From a bacterium (GTDB taxonomy: Bacteria; Planctomycetota; Planctomycetia; Pirellulales; Pirellulaceae), in NCBI GenBank assembly GCA_030430075.1, contig JAUIGN010000016.1, positions 62,001 to 126,000 of the forward strand: a stretch of DNA of 64,000 nucleotides, in the 5' to 3' direction. The translations under genes were made by a program, and so were the position numbers. Shown piece after piece: positions 7,614 to 17,216 of the stretch. A model generated the notes under the pieces. That model was not told the DNA's origin and did not search any database. It saw only the letters and a program-made list of their open reading frames with translations. The first letter of the stretch is position 1, and each line of letters opens with the position of its first letter.

Positions 7614-10235
7614 ATGACCGTCTCACCGATGATGCAGCAGTTTCACGACGCCAAGGAAGTCGCCGGCGACGCCATGTTGCTGTTTCGCATGGGGGACTTC
7701 TACGAGCTCTTTCACGACGATGCGAAGACGGCCGCCCGTGTCCTTGGCCTGACGCTGACCAGCCGGGACAAGGGGGACAACCCCATCCCCATGGCCGGTT
7801 TTCCTCACCACCAACTGGATGGCTATCTGGGCAAGCTGATCAAGGCAGGATTTCGTGCTGCGGTCTGTGAGCAGATGGAGGATCCCAAGCAGGCCAAAGG
7901 GCTCGTCAAACGGGAAATTGTCCGCGTCGTCAGCCCCGGGACATTGACCGACGACGCACTGCTCGACCCGCGTGAAAGCAACTATCTGGCGGCGGTCGTG
8001 GCAGGCGGCAAGGGGCGGGCGAACGAAGTTGGGGTCGCCTGGGCCGAGCTTTCCACGGGCCGTTTTCAGGCCGCCGTCTTTGCCGCCGATCGGCTCGCCG
8101 ACGAGTTGGCGCGCATCAGTCCGTCCGAGTGCCTCATCAATGAAGACGACGACCCGCTTCCCGACGAGCTCCGCGCGGCGCTGATGTGCACTCGGCGACC
8201 GGCCTGGTCGTTCGCCCTGGAGGCTGCCGCCCAGGCGCTTGCCAAACATTTTGGCGCGACGTCGCTGGAAGGATTCGGCTTCAGCGATGCGGACGCCACG
8301 GCAATTCGGGCCGCCGGCGCGGTCCTCGAGTACCTTTGTGAGACACAGCGGGCCTCGCTGGACCATATCGATCGACTGATTCCCTATCGCCGCGGCACCG
8401 CCTTGGAGATCGACGAATCGACGCGGCGGAGCCTGGAGATCACGCGGACGATGCGCGAAGGGCAGCGGGAGGGTTCGCTGTTGTCGGTTATCGACCGCAC
8501 CGTGACCGCGATGGGCTCCCGGCTGCTGGCCGATTGGATCGCCAGCCCGCTGACCGACTTAGCGGCCATCACCGCGCGACAGGATGCCGTTGCCGAACTA
8601 CGGGCGGAAACCGGCTTGCGCGAAACGCTGACTTCCCAACTGAAAGGGATCTACGACCTGGCTCGCCTCCTGGCGCGCGTCACCACCGGGCGAGCTTCGC
8701 CGCGCGATCTGAGTTTCATTGGGCGCACGCTGGCCGGGCTCCCGGGACTCAAGACAAACTTGACGACACGGGAGGCCGAACTGCTGCAGACGCTCGACGA
8801 GCAAATCGACCTCTGCCCGGAACTGCGGGCCACGCTGGACGCCGGCCTGGTCGACGACTGCCCCCTGAGTGCTCGAGACGGCGGCGTGATTCGCCCCGGC
8901 TACCACGAAGAGCTCGATACACTGCGCGAGCTGGCCGCGGGCGGAAAACAGTGGATCGCTCAGTACCAGGCCCGGATTGCGGAAGAGACGGGGCTGCCAA
9001 ACTTGAAGATCGGCTTTAACAAGGTCTTCGGCTATTACCTCGAGCTGAGCAACGCGCACCGCGATAAGGCACCCGACTACTTCATTCGGAAGCAGACGCT
9101 GAAGAACGCCGAACGGTACATTACGCCGGAACTAAAAGAGTACGAAGAGAAGGTGATTGCGGCCGACGACCAGGCCCGCGATCTCGAATACGCGCTGTTT
9201 GTCGACCTGCGTGAACAGGCTCATGCCGCCAGCAGCCGCTTGCGGAGCACGGCCGAAGCGATTGCCCAGCTAGATGTGCTGGTCGCGCTGGCCGAACTGG
9301 CGCAGGAGCGCGGCTATTGCCGGCCGGCAGTGGTCGACGACCCGATCCTGCAAATCGTTGACGGTCGCCATCCGGTCCTGGATATCATCGAGCCGCAGGG
9401 GACGTTTGTCCCGAACGACACGACGGCCAGCCCGGATGAAGGCATGATCATGCTCATCACCGGACCGAACATGGCGGGCAAGAGCACCTACATTCGGCAG
9501 GTCGCCCTGCTCACGTTGATGGCCCAGCTCGGCAGCTTCATTCCCGCCAGGACCGCCACGATCGGCATCGCCGACCGCATTTTTGCTCGGGTCGGCGCCA
9601 GTGATGAATTGACGCGGGGGCAAAGTACGTTCATGGTCGAAATGACCGAAACGGCGCGCATCCTGAATACGGCGACTCCCCACAGCCTGGTCATCCTGGA
9701 CGAAATTGGCCGTGGAACGAGCACCTACGACGGGGTCTCACTGGCCTGGGCCATCGTCGAGCATATTCACGATCAGATCGGCTGCCGCACGCTGTTCGCA
9801 ACCCACTACCACGAGTTGACCGACCTGCAGAATACCCTGGGGGGAATTCGCAACTTGAACGTGGCGGTCAAGGAATGGGACGACAATGTCGTGTTCCTGC
9901 ACAAGATCGTGCCCGGGGCCGCCGACAAGAGCTACGGCATTCACGTCGCCCGCCTGGCGGGCGTCCCCAAGTCGGTCAACGAACGCGCCAAACAGATCCT
10001 CAATCAACTCGAGTCGGATCACCTCGACGAAGCGGGCAAGCCGAAGATCTCCAAGCGCGGTAAGAGCCGGCCCCGCGGGGACGTGCAACTGACGCTCTTC
10101 GCCCCCTACGACCACCCGCTGCTGGAGACGATCAAGGCAACGGACGTGAACGCGCTAACCCCCTTGGCCGCCCTCCAACAGATCCAGCAATGGCAGGCAG
10201 AGCTGAGTGACGAAAAGACGCCGCAACCTCGATAG
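7614..10235 (+). CDS. mutS: DNA mismatch repair protein MutS
   Basis: MutS of 873 residues, the normal length for the family. The N-terminal mismatch-recognition motif is present (MGDFYELF, the F-x-E element, near residue 25). The ATPase Walker A is TGPNMAGKSTYIRQ (about residue 617), followed by the signature around DELTRGQSTFMVEM, Walker B VILDEIGRGTS and the H-loop LFATHYHEL. The reading frame is open upstream to 7380, but only the ATG at 7614 begins homologous sequence (MTVSPMMQQFHDAKE); everything before it is non-family sequence. MutS dimers bind mispairs and start methyl-independent or MutL-dependent repair. No mutL is in the window. It is flanked by an unrelated patatin gene and, 296 bases downstream, by moxR. 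Confidence 0.97.
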   Translation: MTVSPMMQQFHDAKEVAGDAMLLFRMGDFYELFHDDAKTAARVLGLTLTSRDKGDNPIPMAGFPHHQLDGYLGKLIKAGFRAAVCEQMEDPKQAKGLVKREIVRVVSPGTLTDDALLDPRESNYLAAVVAGGKGRANEVGVAWAELSTGRFQAAVFAADRLADELARISPSECLINEDDDPLPDELRAALMCTRRPAWSFALEAAAQALAKHFGATSLEGFGFSDADATAIRAAGAVLEYLCETQRASLDHIDRLIPYRRGTALEIDESTRRSLEITRTMREGQREGSLLSVIDRTVTAMGSRLLADWIASPLTDLAAITARQDAVAELRAETGLRETLTSQLKGIYDLARLLARVTTGRASPRDLSFIGRTLAGLPGLKTNLTTREAELLQTLDEQIDLCPELRATLDAGLVDDCPLSARDGGVIRPGYHEELDTLRELAAGGKQWIAQYQARIAEETGLPNLKIGFNKVFGYYLELSNAHRDKAPDYFIRKQTLKNAERYITPELKEYEEKVIAADDQARDLEYALFVDLREQAHAASSRLRSTAEAIAQLDVLVALAELAQERGYCRPAVVDDPILQIVDGRHPVLDIIEPQGTFVPNDTTASPDEGMIMLITGPNMAGKSTYIRQVALLTLMAQLGSFIPARTATIGIADRIFARVGASDELTRGQSTFMVEMTETARILNTATPHSLVILDEIGRGTSTYDGVSLAWAIVEHIHDQIGCRTLFATHYHELTDLQNTLGGIRNLNVAVKEWDDNVVFLHKIVPGAADKSYGIHVARLAGVPKSVNERAKQILNQLESDHLDEAGKPKISKRGKSRPRGDVQLTLFAPYDHPLLETIKATDVNALTPLAALQQIQQWQAELSDEKTPQPR

Positions 10236-10286
10236 ACGGGTGACGTGCGACGGGGCACGGCGTTGCGCGCGCCTGGTTGGATTGCG

Positions 10287-10313
10287 TTGCCTGACGGTGG
10301 ATGGGGTTACAAT
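10287..10313 (+). promoter_or_regulatory. Possible sigma-70 promoter before moxR
   Basis: TTGCCT (10287-10292) and TACAAT (10308-10313) are separated by 15 bases, slightly short for sigma-70. They lie about 220 bases before the moxR start, in the otherwise empty gap after mutS. Confidence 0.25.
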
Positions 10314-10531
10314 CCCCCCTTCAGCGACACGTGCTTTGGCGTTGTCTGTGGGCAGACGCGGGCTGACGGCGCCGGGAGTGACCGCGCGTGGCAAATCGCC
10401 CGCTCTCCAGTTAGCATAGCCCAAGCCGCCGCAGTGGGCGGGACCGGATCGCACCAGCCCGCGACCTGGAGAACGGAACGATGCTGTCCCGGTCGCTGAA
10501 TTCACGAGCTTGAGATCACAACGAGGTTGCC

Positions 10532-11473
10532 GTGGCGGACGTCCAAGGTGTTGCCAAGAAAATTATTTCCAACGTCGAGCATGCCATCGTCGGCAAGCGT
10601 CAGCAGTTAATCATGGCGCTCGTCGCCTGGTTCTGCGAAGGCCATCTACTTCTGGAAGACGTGCCCGGCGTGGCCAAGACGATGCTTGCCAGGGCACTCG
10701 CCCGCAGCGTCGGCTGCACCTTCAAACGAGTTCAGTGCACGCCCGACCTGCTTCCGTCGGATGTGACCGGCGCGTCGATTTTCAACCAGAAGACGACCGA
10801 GTTTGAATTCCGCCCGGGCCCGATCTTCGCGCAGATCGTACTTGCCGACGAAATCAACCGGACGACGCCCAGAACCCAGGCCTCGTTGTTGGAAGCGATG
10901 GCGGAGGCGCGGGTAACCGTGGACGGCGTGACCCACGATCTGGCTCCCCCCTTCCTGGTCATCGCGACCCAGAATCCGGTCGACCACGAGGGCACGTTCC
11001 CCTTGCCGGAAGCGCAGCTCGACCGGTTCCTGATGAAGTTCAGTTTGGGCTACCCGAACTTTGAGGATGAACTCACGATGTTGGAGATGCTGCGACATTC
11101 GCATCCGCTCAACCAGCTCGAACCAGTCATTCAGGCAGAAGAGTTGATCGCCTGCCAGAAGGCGGTCCGCGAGGTGCACGTCGACATCAAGGTGCGGCAA
11201 TACTTGATGCAGATCGTGCACCTCACCCGCTTGCATGAAGACCTGGCACTGGGCGGAAGCCCGCGGGCTTCGATTGCACTCTTCCGCACGGCCCAGGCGA
11301 TGGCGGCCATCCGCGGCCGTAACTACGTCCAGCCGGATGACGTCAAACGCATCGCGCCGCCGGTTCTGACGCATCGCTTGATCTTGCGGCCCGAGAGCCG
11401 CCTTCGCAAAGTGACCGCCGAACAGATCGTCCAGGAGACCATCGATGAGATCGCGGTTCCCACGCTGGAATGA
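10532..11473 (+). CDS. MoxR-family AAA+ ATPase
   Basis: A 313-residue AAA+ protein of the MoxR class. It shows Walker A with the usual MoxR variation (LLLEDVPGVAKTMLARAL, near residue 40), Walker B (VLADEINRTTP, near 108), sensor 1 (VIATQNPVDHEGTFPLPE) and the arginine-finger region (LDRFLMKF). The start is GTG. MoxR ATPases act as chaperones that mature or insert metal-dependent or von Willebrand-type partner complexes, usually beside DUF58 proteins. The DUF58 gene follows at 11558, and a DUF4129 membrane protein after that, the classic MoxR/DUF58/DUF4129 cluster. Family assignment is firm; the physiological client is not known. Confidence 0.93.
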   Translation: MADVQGVAKKIISNVEHAIVGKRQQLIMALVAWFCEGHLLLEDVPGVAKTMLARALARSVGCTFKRVQCTPDLLPSDVTGASIFNQKTTEFEFRPGPIFAQIVLADEINRTTPRTQASLLEAMAEARVTVDGVTHDLAPPFLVIATQNPVDHEGTFPLPEAQLDRFLMKFSLGYPNFEDELTMLEMLRHSHPLNQLEPVIQAEELIACQKAVREVHVDIKVRQYLMQIVHLTRLHEDLALGGSPRASIALFRTAQAMAAIRGRNYVQPDDVKRIAPPVLTHRLILRPESRLRKVTAEQIVQETIDEIAVPTLE

Positions 11474-11557
11474 TCGTGGGCAGCTCGGACCTGGCGGGCA
11501 GCTTCGCCGGCGAACACCACGTCCGCATTTCATCGAGTCGCAACAGGCAACACGCTC

Positions 11558-12865
11558 ATGAACTGGCTCGTCGGCGCGATCCTGATCCTCATCTTATCCC
11601 TGATCTTTGATTTGGGACTGCTTTCCTACGCAATGTACGCCATGCTGGGCGTCTTGCTGACCAGCCGCTACTTGACGCGAACCTGGGCGGAAAGCCTGCG
11701 TGCCGAGCGTCAGTGCAACCGCCTGACTGCGGACGTCGGCGACACGGTCGCTGTTGCCGTCAAGATCGCCAACCGGGGAGCGTTGCCGATTCCCTGGTGC
11801 CTCGTCGAAGACCTTCTGCCGCGGCGGGCCTTGATCCATGACCCGCCCAATCTCAAAGTCCAGGGACGCCGCGTGCAGCTCGCGATGCTGCCCGGCGGGG
11901 GCGAGCGGCAGTTGCTCTACAAGATGCAGTGCAACCGCCGGGGCTACTATCAGTTGGGACCGTTGGTGTTGGAGACGGGCGATCTATTCGGTCTGCACCG
12001 CCGCTACCGTGTGGCGACCAAGCCGCATTTCCTGTTGGTCTACCCGCTGGTCATGCCCCTGGAAGGCTACGACGTAAGTTCCAAGCGTCCCATCGGCGAA
12101 GTCACGATGACGCACCGCCTGTATGAAGATCCAACTCGCATCGCGGGAGTCCGGCGTTACGAGGCAGGGGACCCGTTGAGCCGCGTGCATTGGAAAGCCA
12201 CCGCCAGAACGGGCGAATTGCATAGCAAGGTGTTCGAACCGTCGACAATCGCGGGTGCCACCATCTTGCTGGAGTTTCACCGCGGCTCGCACCCCCGCCG
12301 GCACGAACCGATGCGCAGCGAACTGGCGATCACCGCGGCGGCGTCGATCGCCAATGCCGTCTACGAAATGGGACAGCAGATCGGCCTGGTGACCAATGCC
12401 CGCGACGCCGCCGACCGCATCCGCCAGGAAGGCTGGGCCGCCGACATCCGCACGCGGGACGCCGCCCGCGCCTCGGCCAGCATGCTCGATGACAGCGACC
12501 GGCTCCAGCCGGTCGTGGTCCCGACGCAGCGTGGTGACGAACAACTGCGTCGCATCCTGGAGTCGCTGGCGCGGGCCGAATTGACCGATGGGCTGACGCT
12601 GGCCCAACTGATCGGCGAGACGCAGAACCTGCTTCCCCGGGACGCGTCCGTAATCGCCATCCTGCCCGGGGTGAGCGAGGAGCAGGCCATTGCGCTGGCC
12701 AACCTGCGCCGCAGCGGTTACGCCGTGACGGCGGTTTTGAATATGCACGACGAGAATGAATTTGCGGACGCCTCGGGGCCGCTGCTGGCCGCCGGCATCG
12801 GTACACAGCAACTCAGAGACGAAGCCTCGGTCGTCTCGGTCTGTCGCAAGTTTGTGCTAAGATGA
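11558..12865 (+). CDS. DUF58 membrane-anchored protein
   Basis: DUF58 family protein, 435 residues. Two N-terminal hydrophobic segments (about residues 4-40) anchor it. The DUF58 core follows, with the diagnostic block around YEAGDPLSRVHWKATAR (near residue 205) and then TGELHSKVFEPS. The C-terminal third may be the von Willebrand A-like fold usual for the family, judged by position only. It lies 84 bases after moxR and 63 bases before the DUF4129 gene on the same strand, so the three are probably one transcript. The MoxR ATPase is the expected partner. The cellular role of the complex in planctomycetes is unknown. Confidence 0.9.
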   Translation: MNWLVGAILILILSLIFDLGLLSYAMYAMLGVLLTSRYLTRTWAESLRAERQCNRLTADVGDTVAVAVKIANRGALPIPWCLVEDLLPRRALIHDPPNLKVQGRRVQLAMLPGGGERQLLYKMQCNRRGYYQLGPLVLETGDLFGLHRRYRVATKPHFLLVYPLVMPLEGYDVSSKRPIGEVTMTHRLYEDPTRIAGVRRYEAGDPLSRVHWKATARTGELHSKVFEPSTIAGATILLEFHRGSHPRRHEPMRSELAITAAASIANAVYEMGQQIGLVTNARDAADRIRQEGWAADIRTRDAARASASMLDDSDRLQPVVVPTQRGDEQLRRILESLARAELTDGLTLAQLIGETQNLLPRDASVIAILPGVSEEQAIALANLRRSGYAVTAVLNMHDENEFADASGPLLAAGIGTQQLRDEASVVSVCRKFVLR

Positions 12866-12928
12866 ACGCAGCGCACCGCCTGCGGTGCCCTGTTTGGTTC
12901 GCTTCTCCCTGCCCTGAAACCCTCCGCC

Positions 12929-14911
12929 ATGGCTCGTCGTCCACGCCCTTCATTGGCCGACTACGCGGTGATCGGCATCAGCCCGGCGCTGATCATGTTT
13001 CTGATCGGCAGCCTGGTCTTCTTTTTGATCACCGTCTTCTACCGGGGCCAATACGACATTCGCCTCAGCTTCATCATGGCGATGTTCATCATGGCGGCGG
13101 TCAGCATCGCACGGATTTCCATCGAGCAAGGGCGCGAGTACGCGGCCCTCTTTGCACTTCCACTGGCCGGGGTGACAATCTTCGCCATGTTTCGGCTGGT
13201 CGAGTTCTCCGGACCCTTCGCGCGGCTCAGCAGTGTCCTCAACGTCGGCCTGATTGCAATGATCTGGTTCCTGGCCGACAAGTTGACCTGGGACTGTACG
13301 GTCATCGACGAAAACGAAGACCAATCGGGCCAGGGGTTGCTGCAGACCGCGGGCATGCACGAAGGCGATGCCGCTCAACAAAGTGAAGCGGCATCGGACG
13401 ATCCGGCGGCACCCCAACCACCGGTCGAATCCACCGGACTGTGGCAGAAGTTTGTCGAACATCGCAGGCGACCGCACGCGCCCGGCATTTGGGTCATCTA
13501 CTTTTCGCTCGCCGCCCTCCCGATCTTCGGTGTTGGCCAATTGTTCCTCCACGACATGGCCAGCCGCCGATACGCGTTCAAACTGCTGGTCGTGTATGTC
13601 GCCGCCGCCCTCGGTCTGCTGCTGACGACCAGCTTTCTGGGCCTCCGCCGCTATCTCCGCCAACGCCGCCTGGAAATGCCGCTCGAGATGGCCAGCAGTT
13701 GGCTGGGAGTGGGCGCCGTAATGATCGTCGCCCTGCTGGTCGTCTGCATGCTGATGCCGCGGCGCAACGCCGAGTACTCCGTTAGTGACATCTCGTTTCT
13801 TAACTCGCCTATCGACTTGCCGGTCTCGGAATGGGCGATCGGCAATGATGGCGAAGAACAGGACGGGGCAGATCGCACCGTGCAGCGAGACGACGGTCAA
13901 CGGCAAGTCGAGGGCCAGCAGGGCGAGGGTGGACAGAATGAGTCCCCGCAGGCTCAAGGCCGTGATTCGTCCCAGTCGTCCCAAGGTGATTCCGGCAACA
14001 GCGACTCGTCGCGCGATCCTGCGGGCAACCGCCCCAGCCAGGGAGGCAACTCCGACGGTCAGCAGCGACCGAATGGATCAGAGCCGCAGGCAGACCAGGC
14101 GCAAGACGGGCAAGAGAATCGACCGCAGGACGGCGGCGAGCAGGGCAAGAAGAACGGCGGGCCCGAGCGTCAGGATCCCAATCGGCCAACGGATCCGGCC
14201 GACGACAATCAGAGTTCGTCAGGGACGAATCATGAGCGACAGCCCGATGGGGCCGAACAGCAATCCGATCAATCGACGCGGTCCAATGCCGGCGATCGTC
14301 CGCAGCGTGCCGAGCCCCGTCCGGATGCCTCCACGCCGAGTTCCCAATCGAAGTCGAGCGGCGCCAACCTCCTCAGCAAGCTCACCCCGACGCTCGGCGG
14401 GATCCTCAAATTCCTCTACTGGATCATCGCCATCGCCGTTGTCGGCTACCTCGTTTGGAAGCACTGGGAACGGGTGCGGGACGCGATTCAAGATTTTCTC
14501 AAGGCGCTTCGCGACTTCTGGGAACGGCTCTTTGGCGGCCGGTCGCACGACGAGGAGACCGAGGCCTTGACGGGCGCGGAGGCGATTCCCACCGGGCCTC
14601 CGTTCGCAGACTTTGCGGACCCCTTCACGTCGGGCCGCGCCGACACAATGTCGATGAAAGAACTGGTTGGCTACACGTTCCAAGCATTTGAAGCCTGGGG
14701 CCGGGAACATGGCTGCGGGCGAGAATCCGAACAGACGCCTGTCGAGTTTGCCAGAATTGCCGCCCATCAGCATGGCGGGCTCAGCAAGGAAGCACTCCGC
14801 ATCGCCGAGCTTTACAACTGGACGGCCTTTGGCAAGACCGAAGTCCCGGCGGCAAATCGGCAGTACCTGCAGAGGTTCTGGGCCGAGCTGACCGGCCGTG
14901 CCGCGGTCTGA
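12929..14911 (+). CDS. DUF4129 multi-pass membrane protein with a long disordered loop
   Basis: This 660-residue protein has about four N-terminal membrane helices (residues 10-125), an acidic loop, and three more helices (about 190-280). A roughly 170-residue stretch of Gln, Asp, Ser and Gly with almost no hydrophobics (about 305-475) follows, then one further helix (ILKFLYWIIAIAVVGYLVW, near 490). The C-terminal 80 residues match DUF4129 (TFQAFEAWGREHGCGRESEQ, with the TPVEFA and LYNWTAFG blocks). DUF4129 domains commonly close MoxR/DUF58 clusters, often fused to transglutaminase-like domains. No transglutaminase Cys-His-Asp core is visible here. The disordered loop is probably outside the cytoplasm. 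Its 3' end meets the next, convergent gene with only 13 bases between them. Confidence 0.8.
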   Translation: MARRPRPSLADYAVIGISPALIMFLIGSLVFFLITVFYRGQYDIRLSFIMAMFIMAAVSIARISIEQGREYAALFALPLAGVTIFAMFRLVEFSGPFARLSSVLNVGLIAMIWFLADKLTWDCTVIDENEDQSGQGLLQTAGMHEGDAAQQSEAASDDPAAPQPPVESTGLWQKFVEHRRRPHAPGIWVIYFSLAALPIFGVGQLFLHDMASRRYAFKLLVVYVAAALGLLLTTSFLGLRRYLRQRRLEMPLEMASSWLGVGAVMIVALLVVCMLMPRRNAEYSVSDISFLNSPIDLPVSEWAIGNDGEEQDGADRTVQRDDGQRQVEGQQGEGGQNESPQAQGRDSSQSSQGDSGNSDSSRDPAGNRPSQGGNSDGQQRPNGSEPQADQAQDGQENRPQDGGEQGKKNGGPERQDPNRPTDPADDNQSSSGTNHERQPDGAEQQSDQSTRSNAGDRPQRAEPRPDASTPSSQSKSSGANLLSKLTPTLGGILKFLYWIIAIAVVGYLVWKHWERVRDAIQDFLKALRDFWERLFGGRSHDEETEALTGAEAIPTGPPFADFADPFTSGRADTMSMKELVGYTFQAFEAWGREHGCGRESEQTPVEFARIAAHQHGGLSKEALRIAELYNWTAFGKTEVPAANRQYLQRFWAELTGRAAV

Positions 14912-14924
14912 GTCGCGGCGGCCG

Positions 14925-15926
14925 TCACATGGTGGCCACCGTCTGAATCCGGGCGGCATCTTCACGCGGGCGGGCCGCTTCGACACGCGTCCCTGCTGCG
15001 GTATCAATCCTGACCCGCGGGGAGTCCGGCACTTCCTTGGCGTAGCGGAGGGTCAAGGCCGCCGCGAATTCCAACGCGTCATCGGTCGGTGGCCCGACGA
15101 GCATCGCATGCGGGCCGTAGTAATTCTCGGGCCAGAGGATGGCTGTGCTCCGTGCGTCCGCGCCTTCGTGTAAGCCGATCAGGCGGTGGTTCTCTTCGAG
15201 GTCGCGCCCCAGAATGACCTTGGTCAGTTCGTTGTAGCGAAAATGGCGCCCGAGCTTGAGCAACTCGAAATCCCACCGTTGAGCGACGGTCGGCATCTCG
15301 ATCAGATCGAACACCTTCCGTGAAAACCGCGGCTCGGTCAACGCGCAGCCGGTCGACGGGGTGGGAATATTCTGAAAACCGAATTTCCTGGCCAGCTTGA
15401 TGAGCCCCTTGCGGCTGCGGCCTTCAAACGCGTAAAGCTGTTCGCGATCAACCCATCCTTCACGTTCCGGCAGCGTCATGGGCAGCAGCTTGGCAGACAA
15501 CGGTCGCAGCAGCAGGTCTTCCAGATCGGAGTGGTAGGAAATGACGTTCAGATCCTTGCGCTTCTGACTCATCGGTCGTTGACCGACCACTTCGCCGCTG
15601 ACAATGAAGTCCGCGCCAACTTGCTGCATGAAGGCCTTCGCCCGCTCGAACATGTAGATGCGGCAATCGACACAGGGATTCGCCCCCTTGCCGTAACCAA
15701 ACGCAGGTTTGCGCACCAGGTCCAGATAGTCGTCTTCCTGGCCGACCACCGTCATTCGCACACCCAGGTCGCGGGCTGTCTGGGCGGACTGATCCTGGCA
15801 GCAGGTAAAGATGGTCTTGAAGTTGAGCGCTTCAACTTCAATGCCCTGCTCCTGCATGATGCGAATCACCAACATGCTGTCGAGGCCGCCGGACAAGAGG
15901 GCCACACAACGTCTCTGCTTACTCAT
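14925..15926 (-). CDS. PP-loop ATPase, tRNA thiolation-like (MnmA/ThiI-type)
   Basis: A 333-residue protein that opens with the PP-loop motif LLSGGLDSMLVIRIM. This motif adenylates the target base in tRNA thiouridylases and related N-type ATP pyrophosphatases. A Cys cluster, FKTIFTCCQ and GANPCVDCRIYMFERA, resembles the catalytic or metal-binding cysteines of MnmA/TtuA-like enzymes. The Cys in STGCALTEPRFS could be the second catalytic Cys. The C-terminal part (about 215-310, HFRYNELTKVILGRDLEEN) is the accessory domain seen in databases beside such PP-loops in deltaproteobacteria and planctomycetes. It lies 52 bases after the RNase III gene, on the same strand, suggesting co-transcription of two RNA-processing functions. 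The exact tRNA position modified is not known. Confidence 0.75.
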   Translation of the reverse strand: MSKQRRCVALLSGGLDSMLVIRIMQEQGIEVEALNFKTIFTCCQDQSAQTARDLGVRMTVVGQEDDYLDLVRKPAFGYGKGANPCVDCRIYMFERAKAFMQQVGADFIVSGEVVGQRPMSQKRKDLNVISYHSDLEDLLLRPLSAKLLPMTLPEREGWVDREQLYAFEGRSRKGLIKLARKFGFQNIPTPSTGCALTEPRFSRKVFDLIEMPTVAQRWDFELLKLGRHFRYNELTKVILGRDLEENHRLIGLHEGADARSTAILWPENYYGPHAMLVGPPTDDALEFAAALTLRYAKEVPDSPRVRIDTAAGTRVEAARPREDAARIQTVATM

Positions 15927-15978
15927 TGCTCCCTTTGATTCCCTGAAGAACTCGGGCCATCATGATGCAAACACGCGT

Positions 15979-16725
15979 CTATTCGACGTACGGAATCGGC
16001 TTGTCGGTCAATTCCGCCAACGCGTTGTGCGCTGCGTGCTGTTCGGCTTCCTTCTTGTTTCGGCCCCAGGCCGCGTGATACTGTCGCCCCATGATCTGGG
16101 CGGCAACTTTGAACGACTTGGCGTGATCCGGTCCCTGCTCGGCCGTGAGGAGGTACGTCGGCGTCGTCCCGAACTCGCGCTGCGCGAACTGTTGGAGGTT
16201 CGACTTGTAATTGCCCCCCAGCTCCCCCGCCTCGACGCGATCGACTTCCGGGGCCAGGTAGCGGTAGATAAAGGAACGCGCCGCCTCGCTTCCGCCATCC
16301 AGATAGATCGCAGCCGCCAGCGACTCGAAGACGTCCGCCATCAGCGAATCCGGTACTTCGGCACTGCTGGCCATCCCCTTGCCGACAATCAAGCATTCTT
16401 CCAGCTTCATCTTCTTGCTGAAGCGGGCGCACGAACTGCGGCTGACAACCACCGACTTGATCCGGGTCAGGTCGCCTTCCAGGAATTGGGGAAACCTCCT
16501 GAACAGATATTCGCAGACCACGGCCCCCAGGATCGCGTCGCCCAGGAACTCCAGCCGCTCGTTCGATGCCAGGCGGCTGTCGGAACTCGAGGCGTGTGTC
16601 AGAGCGCCTTGCAGTAAGCTGCGATCTCCAAATGTGTAACCGATGCGTTTCTCGCACAGGTCCAGCTTCGAAAGCTCATCGTCGGGAAGGTCCGCAAGCG
16701 GGGCGGATCCAACGGACTCCGTCAT
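15979..16725 (-). CDS. rnc: Ribonuclease III
   Basis: RNase III of 248 residues. The nuclease signature NERLEFLGDAILG and the second acidic cluster ADVFESLAAAIYLDGG supply the divalent-metal site. The C-terminal 75 residues form a double-stranded RNA-binding domain (NYKSNLQQFAQREFG, then GRNKKEAEQHAAHNAL). The frame stays open upstream to 16815, but the ATG at 16725 begins the family-like sequence. The enzyme cuts double-stranded RNA during rRNA maturation and mRNA turnover. A good promoter about 215 bases upstream implies a long leader, which fits the known autoregulation of RNase III mRNAs elsewhere; that is an inference here. The PP-loop gene follows in the same direction. Confidence 0.95.
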   Translation of the reverse strand: MTESVGSAPLADLPDDELSKLDLCEKRIGYTFGDRSLLQGALTHASSSDSRLASNERLEFLGDAILGAVVCEYLFRRFPQFLEGDLTRIKSVVVSRSSCARFSKKMKLEECLIVGKGMASSAEVPDSLMADVFESLAAAIYLDGGSEAARSFIYRYLAPEVDRVEAGELGGNYKSNLQQFAQREFGTTPTYLLTAEQGPDHAKSFKVAAQIMGRQYHAAWGRNKKEAEQHAAHNALAELTDKPIPYVE

Positions 16726-16946
16726 GAGTCGACTCGTTTTTCGCAATTGCGTGAACGGGCCTGGACGGAGATTCGGTTGCCCACTGCTGAACCGTGACCA
16801 ACCGAATCGACGCACATACCCAGAATTTTATTGATCCATGCGCAGCGAATGGACCAGGACGACCAACGGGAGTCCGCAGATTTCTCGGCCGCGTGTTGCT
16901 TGCCGAAGACTCATGTGCCGCGCAGCCGTCAATAACACACGACGTA

Positions 16947-16975
16947 ACCCTATCACTCACCTGACGTTTTGTCAA
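16947..16975 (-). promoter_or_regulatory. Sigma-70 promoter for rnc
   Basis: On the minus strand a perfect -35 box TTGACA (16970-16975) is followed by a 17-base spacer and TAGGGT (16947-16952) as a weak -10. Transcription would start near 16940 and give an rnc leader of about 215 bases. The gap 16726-17216 holds this promoter and the divergent one for the HtrA gene, and otherwise nothing supported. Confidence 0.5.
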
Positions 16976-17103
16976 CGGAGCCCGTCTTCAGCACGCTCGC
17001 GGAGAAGTGCGGCGAGCCTTCAGGCGGCCAATCCTGCGTCGCCGTTCGCTGCGTCACCAACTTCCCGATCAACTGCCGGTCACGTTGATCCCCCAGAATC
17101 GGA

Positions 17104-17131
17104 TTGGCGTCTGAGAGGACCTGACTATAAT
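17104..17131 (+). promoter_or_regulatory. Sigma-70 promoter for the HtrA-like gene
   Basis: TTGGCG (17104-17109), a 16-base spacer and a perfect -10 TATAAT (17126-17131) lie 85 bases before the start codon of the protease gene. No heat-shock operator or ECF-type box is visible. Confidence 0.6.
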
Positions 17132-17216
17132 CCGGCTACAGGGAGAACTTGCAACAACACCAGGCCGGCCATCGGAGACCGGCTGCCGGACTGGACAACA
17201 ACGCGAAGGATTGATG

